64,000 bases of DNA from Bacteroidota bacterium (lineage in GTDB: Bacteria > Bacteroidota > Bacteroidia > Bacteroidales > FEN-979), in contig JAPLDF010000025.1 in NCBI GenBank assembly GCA_026391835.1, positions 1-64,000 on the forward strand, written 5' to 3'. Within the stretch, counting starts at the first letter, position 1. Each line of letters starts with the position of its first letter. A program made the position numbers and the translations under genes. Positions 30,492-40,700 of this stretch are shown piece by piece. The notes under the pieces are model-generated. The model worked only from the letters and a program-made list of their open reading frames with translations. It searched no databases and had not been told where the DNA came from.

Positions 30492-33095
30492 ATGAAAACC
30501 AACCTGATATTGCTGCTGATTGCCCTCATTTTTGGTGCTGCCGGGGTTTCAGGGCAGCAGCGCGCATCCGATCTCTACCAGAACCCCGGCACGGATGATT
30601 TTGCGACCATTAAAACGAATGTTGAAAAATATTTCGCCGGGAAAGACAAAGGCAGGGGATCCGGGTATAAACAATGGAAGCGCTGGGAATTTGAGATGGC
30701 GCGGCGTCTTACCCCCGATGGCAAAGTCACCAACTGGACCCTCCGCAACTGGAATGAACATTATGCCTATCTCCGTTCACACGCAAACCTGGATGGGAGT
30801 GACCCCGATGCGACCGGCGGATACTGGGCCGGGCTCGGACCTTTTTCAACCATCAAGGGCGCCGGCCACAACCCGGGTATGGGACGGGTAAACTGCATCG
30901 CCTTTCATCCTTCCGATCCGCAAACCTTCTGGATCGGTGCGCCGGCCGGCGGGCTGTGGAAAACGACCGACGGCGGGGCATCCTGGACTCCCCTCACCGA
31001 CGGTATGCCCAGCATCGGTGTTTCAGGGATTGCGGTTGATTACACCAATCCCGATATCCTGTATATTCTTACCGGCGACGGGGATGGTGGCAATACATAT
31101 TTCACCGGGGTACTTAAATCTACTGATGGCGGAGAAACCTGGATGTCAACCGGGATCAGTGCCCCGGTTCAGAACCAGGTAAGAGGGTACAAGATGATCA
31201 TCCATCCTGCCGATCCGAATATATTATTCGTCGTGTTTAATGCAGGGATTTATAAAACATCAAACGGGGGGCAATCCTGGCAGCGGGTTCAGCCCGGAAA
31301 TTTCCAGGACATTGAATTCAAGCCCGGCGACCCTGCCATCATGTATGCTTCGGGCGGCACCGAATTTTTCCGTTCGTCAAATACCGGGTCATCCTGGGAA
31401 AGACTCCTCTACTCCGGGGTCCCCGAGCATGCAGAACGGATGGCCATAGGCGTATCCCCGGCCAGTCCTTCTGATGTTTACCTGCTTGCCGGTCCGCATA
31501 CCGGGATCGGATCCTTTACCGGGGTTTTCCGCTCCGAAAACAGCGGGATCATCTTCACGCCCAGGACAAAGTATCCCAACATCCTTGGAGCAGACGAATT
31601 TGGGCATGACAGCCTCGACCAGTCATGGTATGATCTTTCCATTGCGGTTTCCCGGGTGAACGTAAACAATGTCATGATCGGCGGAATAAATACCTGGGCA
31701 TCCTCAAACGGGGGTTATGACAGTACCGGCTGGCACCTTACCTCGATGTGGGCGAAAGCTGTTACCGGCTACGGCTGGACACATGGAGATATCCATAACC
31801 TGGACATCAACCCGTTAAACAACAACCTCTATTGCTGCAGCGACGGGGGAGTCTTCCGTTCAACCGATTTCGGCGAAAACTGGACTGACCTGTCCGCCGG
31901 CCTCGCCATCACCCAATGGTACCGCATCGCAGGATTTGAGGGGAATGCCAACCTGGTCATCGGTGGAACCCAGGACAATGGTTCGAATAAATGGGATGGA
32001 GGAACCTCGATGCTGCATATCCTCGGTGCCGACGGGTTCGATTGCATGATTGATGACTATTACAGCAATATCATGTACTATTCGGCGCAATCGGGTGACA
32101 TTTTTAAATCCGTGGACGGAGGGATCACCCCTGTGCAAATCACGCCCCCGGGATCAGCCGGCCCATGGCTGACACCCTACCTGATGGATCCGAATGACCA
32201 CCTGAAACTTTACGGAGGATATGTTGACGGGGTTTATAAAAGTAATTTCGGCGGAGCCAATTGGGTTAATATGGGGGTAAGCGGCTGCAGCGCCATGGCC
32301 ATGGGTACCGACAATTCGAACCGTCTTTATGCCGCTATGGATACGGGACAGCCGGTAAGGGTGCACCGGTTGTGGAGATCAGACAATGGCGGCAGTACCT
32401 GGCTTCAGGTCAGGACGGGGCTTCCCGACATCGACATCACTTTTCTTGCAGTCGATCCCGATAACTCATTAAGCGTTTATGCTGCGTTTCCAGGTTACAG
32501 TGCCGGTGAAAAGGTGTATCATTCAGTGAATGGAGGCGCAACCTGGACCAATATCAGCGGAACGCTGCCCAACGTGCCGGTCCACTGTATCGCGTTCCAG
32601 GACAACAATGGTTCTCCCGGGAATGCGCTCTATATCGGCACCGATATCGGCGTGTTTTACAGGGACGACAACCATACCGACTGGATCCCCTTCAGAAACG
32701 GCCTTCCGACCATCCCGGTTTTCGACCTGGAAATAAACATGACAGGCAGTGTCATTACCGCCGGTACCTTCGGAAGGGGATTGTGGCGTTCGCCGCTGTA
32801 TACCGAATGCCCCGCAGGATACACCCTTACACCTGCCAACAACCCCGGGAATCCGAATTATACCGGGTACCAGTTCTATGAAGCCGGCAACGACATCACA
32901 TCCACAAGAACCATCACCGGCGGGCCAGGCACAGATGTCACCTATAAATCAAATAATTATGTAAAGCTGCTCACCGGGTTTCATGCCCGGGAACACAATG
33001 TATTCCGTGCCACCCTCGGGCCGTGCAATACAGGCACTCCGGGACAGAACACGGTTATCCGGGTAAAAGGCAGGTATGCCGGGGAACTGCCCTGA
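30492..33095 (+). CDS. secreted BNR/sortilin(VPS10)-like repeat protein (paralog of the 19414 CDS)
   Basis: Signal peptide; KQWKRWEFEMARRL N-module; TTDGGASW/STDGGETW repeats; no canonical T9SS CTD at the C-terminus. Confidence 0.88.
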   Translation: MKTNLILLLIALIFGAAGVSGQQRASDLYQNPGTDDFATIKTNVEKYFAGKDKGRGSGYKQWKRWEFEMARRLTPDGKVTNWTLRNWNEHYAYLRSHANLDGSDPDATGGYWAGLGPFSTIKGAGHNPGMGRVNCIAFHPSDPQTFWIGAPAGGLWKTTDGGASWTPLTDGMPSIGVSGIAVDYTNPDILYILTGDGDGGNTYFTGVLKSTDGGETWMSTGISAPVQNQVRGYKMIIHPADPNILFVVFNAGIYKTSNGGQSWQRVQPGNFQDIEFKPGDPAIMYASGGTEFFRSSNTGSSWERLLYSGVPEHAERMAIGVSPASPSDVYLLAGPHTGIGSFTGVFRSENSGIIFTPRTKYPNILGADEFGHDSLDQSWYDLSIAVSRVNVNNVMIGGINTWASSNGGYDSTGWHLTSMWAKAVTGYGWTHGDIHNLDINPLNNNLYCCSDGGVFRSTDFGENWTDLSAGLAITQWYRIAGFEGNANLVIGGTQDNGSNKWDGGTSMLHILGADGFDCMIDDYYSNIMYYSAQSGDIFKSVDGGITPVQITPPGSAGPWLTPYLMDPNDHLKLYGGYVDGVYKSNFGGANWVNMGVSGCSAMAMGTDNSNRLYAAMDTGQPVRVHRLWRSDNGGSTWLQVRTGLPDIDITFLAVDPDNSLSVYAAFPGYSAGEKVYHSVNGGATWTNISGTLPNVPVHCIAFQDNNGSPGNALYIGTDIGVFYRDDNHTDWIPFRNGLPTIPVFDLEINMTGSVITAGTFGRGLWRSPLYTECPAGYTLTPANNPGNPNYTGYQFYEAGNDITSTRTITGGPGTDVTYKSNNYVKLLTGFHAREHNVFRATLGPCNTGTPGQNTVIRVKGRYAGELP

Positions 33096-33130
33096 CCCAC
33101 AAGGAATAAAAACGCTTTGAATGCTTTCAT

Positions 33131-33215
33131 TTATTGCAGTTGGCTTTAGCCAACTGTCTTAAGGTTGGTACAATTCATTGGGCTTTAGCCCCATTGATTG
33201 TTTTTCGTAATATTA
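33131..33215. repeat. REP-like intergenic element, copy A
   Basis: CAGTTGGCTTTAGCCAACTG ... ATTCATTGGGCTTTAGCCCCATTGATTGTTTT. Confidence 0.8.
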
Positions 33216-33412
33216 GTGCAAGTGCCCCGGTGTGGAGAATTATTAATTTAACAGACATCTGAAACAGACTGCAATACATCGTTCTTCGTTTATTTTCTTT
33301 GTTAAAAGCGTTGTATCAAATACTTTTCAACTCTTGATACATATAATTAACAGCCGGGTTTCATCAAATTGATTTTTCCGATACTTTTACAGGCGCTGAA
33401 ACGCCCTGACAC

Positions 33413-36400
33413 ATGTATTACAACTCCTGGTACCGCACCCGTAAGAAAGCGAAGAAAAAATCGCAATCAGGTGCCCCACGGGCCGCATACGGCCAAACAT
33501 GGTGGGGCGAGCAATGGCTCAACGCCCTCGCAAACATTGATTTCGACAACCGTCTTCCGCGGGGGCGGGCTTATGCCGGAAACGGTTCGGTGCTGGAAAC
33601 AAATATCATCGGTAACAACATCAGGGCCAGGGTCGAAGGTAGCAGTCCAAGGCCTTACAGCATCACAATTTCAGTACCCCTGTTTACCTTGGAACAAAAG
33701 AAAAAACTTGTAAGCGGGATAAAACAGGACCCGTTTTTTCTTTCAAAACTGCTGAACCGTGAATTACCCTGGGAGTTGCACCGGCTGGCAATGGACCAGG
33801 GGATCAGGTTGCTTCCATCATCATGGAAGGATTTTATCATGGACTGTTCCTGCCCCGACTGGGCCGTCCCATGCAAACATCTTGCAGCGGTGATTTATGT
33901 GATATCCCGGGAGATCGATGCAAATCCATTCTTGGTATTGCAACTTCATGGGTTGGATTTGATGGATGAGTTGAAAAATGAAGTTGCCGGCCTGACCAGC
34001 CACCAGGAAGAATTGATTCCTGCGGTAGAATCCATGTTGGTCAACAAAGTACCGGAAACTGATTGCAAACCCGATTTCAGCGATGCCGGGTTGCCCGATT
34101 TTTCAAAAATACCGGTTGGAGGAAGCACGCTGCTTTCCCTGATCCCTTCAAAGCCACTATTTTATCACAAGGACTTCAGGGAAGCTCTCCAAACTGCATA
34201 TAAAAACCTTGGAAAGGCTATGCAGAAACGTGTCCCGGTGAACATGATCAAGGAATTGGAAACTGTCGCAGCCCGTCTTAGCTCATTTGATGATACCTGG
34301 GTGCTGGTAAATTCCGACTTCTCCGTTGATGCTGTAGAATTGGTTATTAACGGGAATGATAACCAGGAAGTGCGGATCTCTTTCAGCGACCTTGATGCCT
34401 TGCTTGAATGCCTCGATCCGGTTCATCTCGCAAATAGCAATGATGCCTTGCAGGGCATCGCAATTCACCGTCAGTTTGCCATGGCCCTCGCGGTGAATGG
34501 CGCCATCATTCCACAGATATTGACCGGCAAAGCCGGCATGATGATCCGCTGGATCCCGGCAGTGAATGAAACGGGCCTCCGCGTATTGACAGAAAAGGTA
34601 AAAGCCTTTGCAAATCCCGGCACTGTCTGGATCCGGAGCCTGGGGAAAAAGAAAGTTTATTTCCCATTGAATCCGGAAGAAAACTCCATAATGCTCACCT
34701 CATTGTTCCTGAACCATTACATGGGAGCTTACAGCGGTTTCGACCGGTTGATAGAGAAAAACGGAAACCGGATTCCGGATATGTTTTTCAGGCAAACACC
34801 AGCTTTTTTCAACGAACCCGGAGAAAAACACATCCCGAATACCATCCAGCTCTGGCTGAAACGGCTGCATCTTGGAAAAAAACAATGGATTTCAATGCTC
34901 CGGGTGGAGGAAAGAAAAGGTTGGTTTTACCTGGATATTCTGATAACAAATCGGGAAACGCCGCTTGAGGTACCGGTTCCCCTTGAAATGTTTCTGAATG
35001 AGCAGGAATTTGCCCCTGTCAGGTATGATCTGCTCCGCGATCTGACAGGGCTTGCCGATATTTTTCCCGGGATCGGGTTCTACATTCAAAAACAGGGAAA
35101 ACAATCCATCCAGTTCAACAGCAACGAATTTGTGGATGTTTTTATGCGTATTCTTCCGATGTTACGGCTCCTTGGCATCGAAATGTTGATGCCAAGGGCG
35201 CTGGAAAAACTGTTATCGCCCCGGCCATCCCTGAGGATTACCGCCGGTGCAAAAGGAAAAACGCTGTCATTCGTTAATCTGGAGCAACTGCTTGGTTTCG
35301 AATACCAGGTGGCCCTTGGCGATATGCTGGTTTCGGTTGCCGAATTCAGAAAACTGGTCGGGCGCCTTTCGGGCATCGTGAAAATCAAAGATCAATATGT
35401 GTTGATTTCCAACGACCACCTTGAAAAGATGTTTGCGCAAATTGACAAACCTGTGGGACTTTCCGCCCATGAGCTGTTGAAAACGGCGCTGGCGGAGGAG
35501 TTTCAGGGGGCAAAAGTTGAACTGTCGCCGGAAATCCGAAAATTGATCGCCGGGATATCATCCTCCTCCAAAATCAGTTTGCCGGGCAATCTCATTGCAA
35601 CCCTCAGGCCATATCAGCTGTCAGGATACCGGTGGATAGTGCAAAATGCCTCCATCGGCTTTGGAAGTCTCATTGCCGATGACATGGGCCTTGGCAAAAC
35701 AGTGCAGGTAATTGCCGCCATTTTAAAATTCAAACAGGATGGAAAACTGGAGAAAAGCAAGGTCCTGGTGATTGTCCCAACCACCCTGCTGACCAACTGG
35801 CTAAAGGAGATTGAAAAGTTCGCTCCAACCCTTCACCCCATGATTTATCATGGGGCCTCCCGCCAGCTAATCACCGATGGAATCGATCTGCTCATCACCA
35901 CTTACGGCATGATCAGGAGCGACCTGGCTAAATTCAAGGCAAAAGAGTGGTATGCCGTGGTAATTGATGAAGCCCAGAACATAAAAAATTCCTCCACCGA
36001 CCAAACCAAAGCGGTCAGAGGTTTGAAAACCAGCATCCGCATTGCCATGAGCGGCACCCCTGTCGAGAACCGTCTTTCGGAATACAGGAGTATTATGGAT
36101 TTTGTGAATCCGGGGTACCTAGGATCTGAAAAAGCCTTTGAAACTGAATTTTCAACACCCATCCAGGTGAACCACGACCAGGATAAAGCGGCGCTGTTCC
36201 GCAAGATCACAGCACCGTTTATCCTTCGCCGCTTGAAATCAGATAAAACAATCATCTCCGATCTCCCCGATAAGATAGAAATCAACCACTATTGTTCCCT
36301 GGGCAAAGAACAGGCGGCCTTATACCAGAACGTGGTGAGCAGCGCCATCGAGGATATTGAACAACTCGATGGCATTCAGCGCCGCGGGATGGTACTGAAA

Positions 36401-36997
36401 ATGATTACCGCACTGAAACAAATCTGCAACCACCCCGACAACTTCCTGAAAAAGGGTTCTGCAGATCCTGCACAATCGGGGAAATCATTGATGCTGGTTG
36501 GCCTGCTTACACAAATCCATGATGCCGGCGAAAAAACGCTGATCTTCACCCAGTACAAGGAGATGGGTGACATCCTGGTGAAAATGGTCGAAAAACAGTT
36601 TGGAATGGCCCCCCTGTTCCTGCATGGCGGTACCACGCGCCCCCGGCGCGATGCGCTCGTTGAGGAGTTTCAGAACCGTCGCAGCAAATGGATCTTCATT
36701 CTTTCGCTCAAAGCCGGGGGCACTGGGCTCAACCTCACGGCCGCCAGCCATGTAATCCATCACGACTTGTGGTGGAATCCTGCGGTTGAGGCTCAGGCCA
36801 CCGATCGTGCCTACCGCATCGGCCAGGCAAAAAACGTGATGGTCAACCGGTTGCTTACCCGCGGCACATTCGAAGAAAAGATCGACGACATGCTGAAAAG
36901 TAAAAAGAACCTTGCCAGCCTCACCGTGGCCTCCGGCGAAAAGTGGATTGGCGACTTGTCGAACAAGGAGTTGAAAGAGGTTTTCAGTTTGCCCTGA
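33413..36997 (+). CDS. SNF2-family DEAD/DEAH helicase with N-terminal SWIM zinc finger
   Basis: DCSCPDWAVPCKHLAAVIYVI; LIADDMGLGKTVQVIAAI, VIDEAQNIKN, SGTPVENRLSEY, GGTGLNLTAASHVIHHDLWWNPAVEAQATDRAYRIGQ. Confidence 0.96.
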   Translation: MYYNSWYRTRKKAKKKSQSGAPRAAYGQTWWGEQWLNALANIDFDNRLPRGRAYAGNGSVLETNIIGNNIRARVEGSSPRPYSITISVPLFTLEQKKKLVSGIKQDPFFLSKLLNRELPWELHRLAMDQGIRLLPSSWKDFIMDCSCPDWAVPCKHLAAVIYVISREIDANPFLVLQLHGLDLMDELKNEVAGLTSHQEELIPAVESMLVNKVPETDCKPDFSDAGLPDFSKIPVGGSTLLSLIPSKPLFYHKDFREALQTAYKNLGKAMQKRVPVNMIKELETVAARLSSFDDTWVLVNSDFSVDAVELVINGNDNQEVRISFSDLDALLECLDPVHLANSNDALQGIAIHRQFAMALAVNGAIIPQILTGKAGMMIRWIPAVNETGLRVLTEKVKAFANPGTVWIRSLGKKKVYFPLNPEENSIMLTSLFLNHYMGAYSGFDRLIEKNGNRIPDMFFRQTPAFFNEPGEKHIPNTIQLWLKRLHLGKKQWISMLRVEERKGWFYLDILITNRETPLEVPVPLEMFLNEQEFAPVRYDLLRDLTGLADIFPGIGFYIQKQGKQSIQFNSNEFVDVFMRILPMLRLLGIEMLMPRALEKLLSPRPSLRITAGAKGKTLSFVNLEQLLGFEYQVALGDMLVSVAEFRKLVGRLSGIVKIKDQYVLISNDHLEKMFAQIDKPVGLSAHELLKTALAEEFQGAKVELSPEIRKLIAGISSSSKISLPGNLIATLRPYQLSGYRWIVQNASIGFGSLIADDMGLGKTVQVIAAILKFKQDGKLEKSKVLVIVPTTLLTNWLKEIEKFAPTLHPMIYHGASRQLITDGIDLLITTYGMIRSDLAKFKAKEWYAVVIDEAQNIKNSSTDQTKAVRGLKTSIRIAMSGTPVENRLSEYRSIMDFVNPGYLGSEKAFETEFSTPIQVNHDQDKAALFRKITAPFILRRLKSDKTIISDLPDKIEINHYCSLGKEQAALYQNVVSSAIEDIEQLDGIQRRGMVLKMITALKQICNHPDNFLKKGSADPAQSGKSLMLVGLLTQIHDAGEKTLIFTQYKEMGDILVKMVEKQFGMAPLFLHGGTTRPRRDALVEEFQNRRSKWIFILSLKAGGTGLNLTAASHVIHHDLWWNPAVEAQATDRAYRIGQAKNVMVNRLLTRGTFEEKIDDMLKSKKNLASLTVASGEKWIGDLSNKELKEVFSLP

Positions 36998-37268
36998 GAC
37001 AATCCCTCAACGCCAGGTTATAAGCAGTCTGCCCCTTTTGTACCCTGGCCCGGTAGGATGCCAGTACCTCAGGATCTTTCAGCAGGTTGGTGGCATGCCG
37101 CGATGCATGCTGAAACGTCCAGCGCCAGGAAAGTTGTTTCTTTGTGGGCCTTGCAACGCTCTTTTTGACCGGCATGGTCATGATAAGTTTTTTCCCCCGG
37201 CTCTTCAGGACCACCTGGTACCCGAAAATACCGCTGTAACACTTTGCAAAAAAATTTGTTGTTGGCAT
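36984..37268 (-). CDS. hypothetical protein
   Basis: 94-aa ORF; no recognised domain; overlaps the 3' end of the helicase gene. Confidence 0.45.
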   Translation of the reverse strand: MPTTNFFAKCYSGIFGYQVVLKSRGKKLIMTMPVKKSVARPTKKQLSWRWTFQHASRHATNLLKDPEVLASYRARVQKGQTAYNLALRDCLRAN

Positions 37269-37307
37269 GATTGACAGGTTTAAGTGAATAGATAAAAGTT
37301 CTATTCT

Positions 37308-37612
37308 GCTTAATCGGAGTCAGGGGCAAAAGGTAATACGTGAAATGAATTTTTTTCAGTATTTTATGAAAAGAATACAACAAATCATGCAGACTTATAG
37401 CTGGATTCACCCATCTTTGTATATGCTGTTATATAAGCTTTGTATAAGCTTTATATAAGCTTTGTATAAGCTTTATATAAGCTTGGTATAACCTAAGGAT
37501 AAGACAGCCGCGAAAGATCAGGCATATCAGGATGGTGCCCCCTGGAGGGGAGGAAAAACCCTTTACCATCAGTGTTGGGAATTTACGATTCCCCTGTATC
37601 GCTTAATCGGAG
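37308..37612. repeat. 12-bp direct repeat GCTTAATCGGAG (37308-37319 and 37601-37612) bounding a ~280-bp segment
   Basis: Exact 12-mer on both sides; CAGGGG just inside each end in inverted orientation. Confidence 0.55.
37431..37492. repeat. 11-bp iterons (TATAAGCTTTG/A)
   Basis: TATAAGCTTTG TATAAGCTTTA TATAAGCTTTG TATAAGCTTTA TATAAGCTTGG TATAACC. Confidence 0.9.
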
Positions 37613-37710
37613 AATTGATAAAAAGTGAGGGTTTTACGTTGATTTGTTGAGAACTTTTAATGGAGAAAATTACAGGCCCCTGTAAATACTTAATACTTAA
37701 TTTTTTTGAT

Positions 37711-40700
37711 TCAATCCTTCAGGCACCTGACTGAATAGCCATAGGCCTTGCCATAGTTGTAACCACGATTGACCACTTCATAATCCTTGTCGATATACCT
37801 GTACCATGATACGGTAGCAGAATACTCGGTAACAGATCTGAATGAGGCGAGGTAACGGAGATCATAAAAAGTGCCTTCATAACGCTCGCCAGCTCCCAGT
37901 GCTGTGAATCCGCTTGAATTTGTGGCGCCATAATTCGGTGAGGTCCAGTGTGCATATCCCGCCTCTTTCATCTTTCCACCTGCTACCGCCTGTCCTCCGA
38001 GAAAGGTTACCAGGATGGTCCATTCATCATCTGTGGGCAAATGCCATCCCAAAGGACAAATCCCCTGGATATTTCCCGTTGGTACCGGGCTCCATGAAGT
38101 GGTATTTGATGCACCATTGAGGTATTGGACCATTTCCCCCCATTGATATAAACCGCCGTAAACAGTGCAGTTCGTCTCGGTATTGCTGTAGCAGTATTTC
38201 TCAAAGGTGGCGTTGTTGGTTTGATCAGCGGAGCCGGTAACAAGGGTCCCGAGATTGAGGTTTTGGGCCATCCAGCATTGGTTCCCGATTGAAACGGCCG
38301 TATAAGTCTTTCCGTCGCGTATGTCTGTAAAAGAGGATGGACAACAAACATTGGTTGCCTGGGTAAGGGGTGTAACAGGTGAAGCCATGCAATTGCTGTA
38401 GGCCCATACATACCTTGCATATAAAGTGCTGCAGGTAAGCCCGGTTTCGGTTTTTGAAGTGCCGGTTCCCATATCCTCGGCGGTGGAGTAATCATTGGTT
38501 GTGTTCCACTTATATCCGGAGGCACCGGGAGCGACATTCCAGTTCCAGGTGATCTGGACCTGGGTTGCAATGTGTGTGCCTGGTGAAGGTGCCACCGGAA
38601 GCGGAGTGACTGTAACCGGAAATGTTGCGGCAGTCAGCGCCGGACAACCGGACGGACTGAAATAATTTACAGTTACACTCTTTGTTCCGGTGGTGTTCCA
38701 TGTCACTGCTATGATATTGGAGGCCTCCCCCGAGGTGATCACGCCACCGGCTGAAACAGTCCAGGTATAGCCCGACATTCCCGCCTCTGTCTGGTAAACT
38801 ATTCCGCCCACCCCGACACATGCCGTTGCCTGTCCTGTAATGGTTGGAACCGGGCGGGGGTTCACCAGCACGTTGTAGGTTGCCGGTGGCGAAGCCGAAC
38901 ATCCCGGCGGCGTATAGGAAACACCGACGGTTTGTGTTCCTGCAGTATTCCAGGCCACTGTCACCGTGTTTGACATTGTGTTCCCGCCAGCAGTAATGGT
39001 GCCCCCCGAAGAGATGCTCCACATGTAATTCAGCATGCCCGCCTGTGTTGTATAAACAATCGAATTGTTAACACAGGTTGAACTTGTTCCGCTGATGACA
39101 GGCGTTTGCGGTGTATTCACCATCATGGTCACCTTGTTGGAGGCAACTGGGCCGGCTGCACAGGAGGCGCTCGAGGTAAGGATGCAACGAATGGAATCCC
39201 CGTTGGACGGGGTGTAAGTGTAATTTGCACTGTTTATTCCGACATAGGCACCGTTTACTTTCCACCGGTAAAAGGGCGTTGTTCCACCGTTGACAGGGGT
39301 TGCAGAGAAAGTTACGGATGTTCCTGTACAAACCGGGTTTGCCGATGCTCCCACCGAAACGCCAACGGTGGAATAGGAAGAACAGGTATCTTTCACACAT
39401 CTTACCGACAACCCATAGGTGGTTTCATTATAGTTTTGAATCAGGTATTCACTTTCATTGTAAAGAAAGAGGTTCCTGGCACTGATTGAGCCATCGGGGG
39501 TGGAAGACCAGAACGCGCCACGGGTTGTGAGAACGAGAAAAGAGCCGCTGCCATACCTGTCACCGCCCGGAAGCGCGGTAAATCCGCTGCTGTTGGTGGC
39601 TCCGGCATTCGGAGATGCCCAATGTGCGGTGCCTGCCTCTTTCATTTTTCCTCCAGCCACTGAAGATCCGCCCAGGTAGGTTACCAGCGTTGTCCATTCA
39701 GCATTCGACGGCAGGTGCCATCCCGGCAAACAAATTCCCTGGGTGCCAGCCACCGTAGTGTGTTTCATCATCTCATCCCATTGGTATAAACCGCCATAGA
39801 TATCACAATTGGATTCAAGGTCGTTGTAACAGTACTTCTCAATGATATCGTTATTGGTCTGGTTGCCAGCCCCGTTAATCCTCGTACCGAGATTGAGGTT
39901 TTGCTTCATCCAGCATTGGCTGCCTATTAACAGCGTACTGTAGGTTTTTCCGTCACGGGAATCTGTAATTGACGCAGGACAGGGCGGACATGGGATGGTC
40001 GACTGTGTAAGGATGGTCACAGCCGATGGCCCGCAGGCATTGTAAGCCCAGAGATACCTGGTGTAAGATGTATTGCAGGTAAGTCCTGTTTCTGTTTTCG
40101 TTGTGAAAGTTCCTATAGCAACAGCCGATCCGTAATTATTGGCAGTACTCCACTTGAACCCGGTTGAACCGGGCACTGCACTCCAGGTCCAGGTTATCTG
40201 GTTTACCGATGCAGCATGATTGCCTGCAACCGGGGCAGAAGGCGTTGCAAGTGTTGTCTGCGTCAACAGGGTCGGGGCGGAATTTCCGCATGCATTGTAA
40301 GCCCAAACAAACCGGTTGTAGGCTGTGTTGCAGGCAAGTCCTGTCTCTGTTTTGGTAGTTGTCGTGCCCATGTCGGAGGATGTTGCATAGTTGTTCGTTG
40401 TATTCCACCTGTATCCGGTAGCCCCCGGAACAGAACTCCAGTTCCAGGTGACCTGGTTCTGGGTTGCAAGGTTTGTCCCCGCTGATGGTGCGATGGGTAG
40501 CGGGTTGACAGTTACGGTGGCAGTACCGGCAGTTGACCCGGCACAACCTGCAGCATTTGTATAATTTACCGTTATGGTCTTTGTCCCGGGAGTGGTCCAT
40601 GTAACTGCAATCATGCTTGTTGCACCACCGGAAGTGATCGTGCCACCGGGAGAAACTGTCCAGGTATAACCTGTCATCCCTGGTTCAGTTTGATAGGAGG

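Noticed and set aside
37431-37492. Plasmid/phage replication origin based on iterons
   Set aside because: No rep gene or plasmid/phage genes nearby; kept as an unexplained iteron array only.
40136-40600. Minus-strand alternate-frame ORFs within the FISUMP gene (and similar 38007-38570, 38510-39022)
   Set aside because: Overlap the long in-frame repeat protein; no start context or domains.
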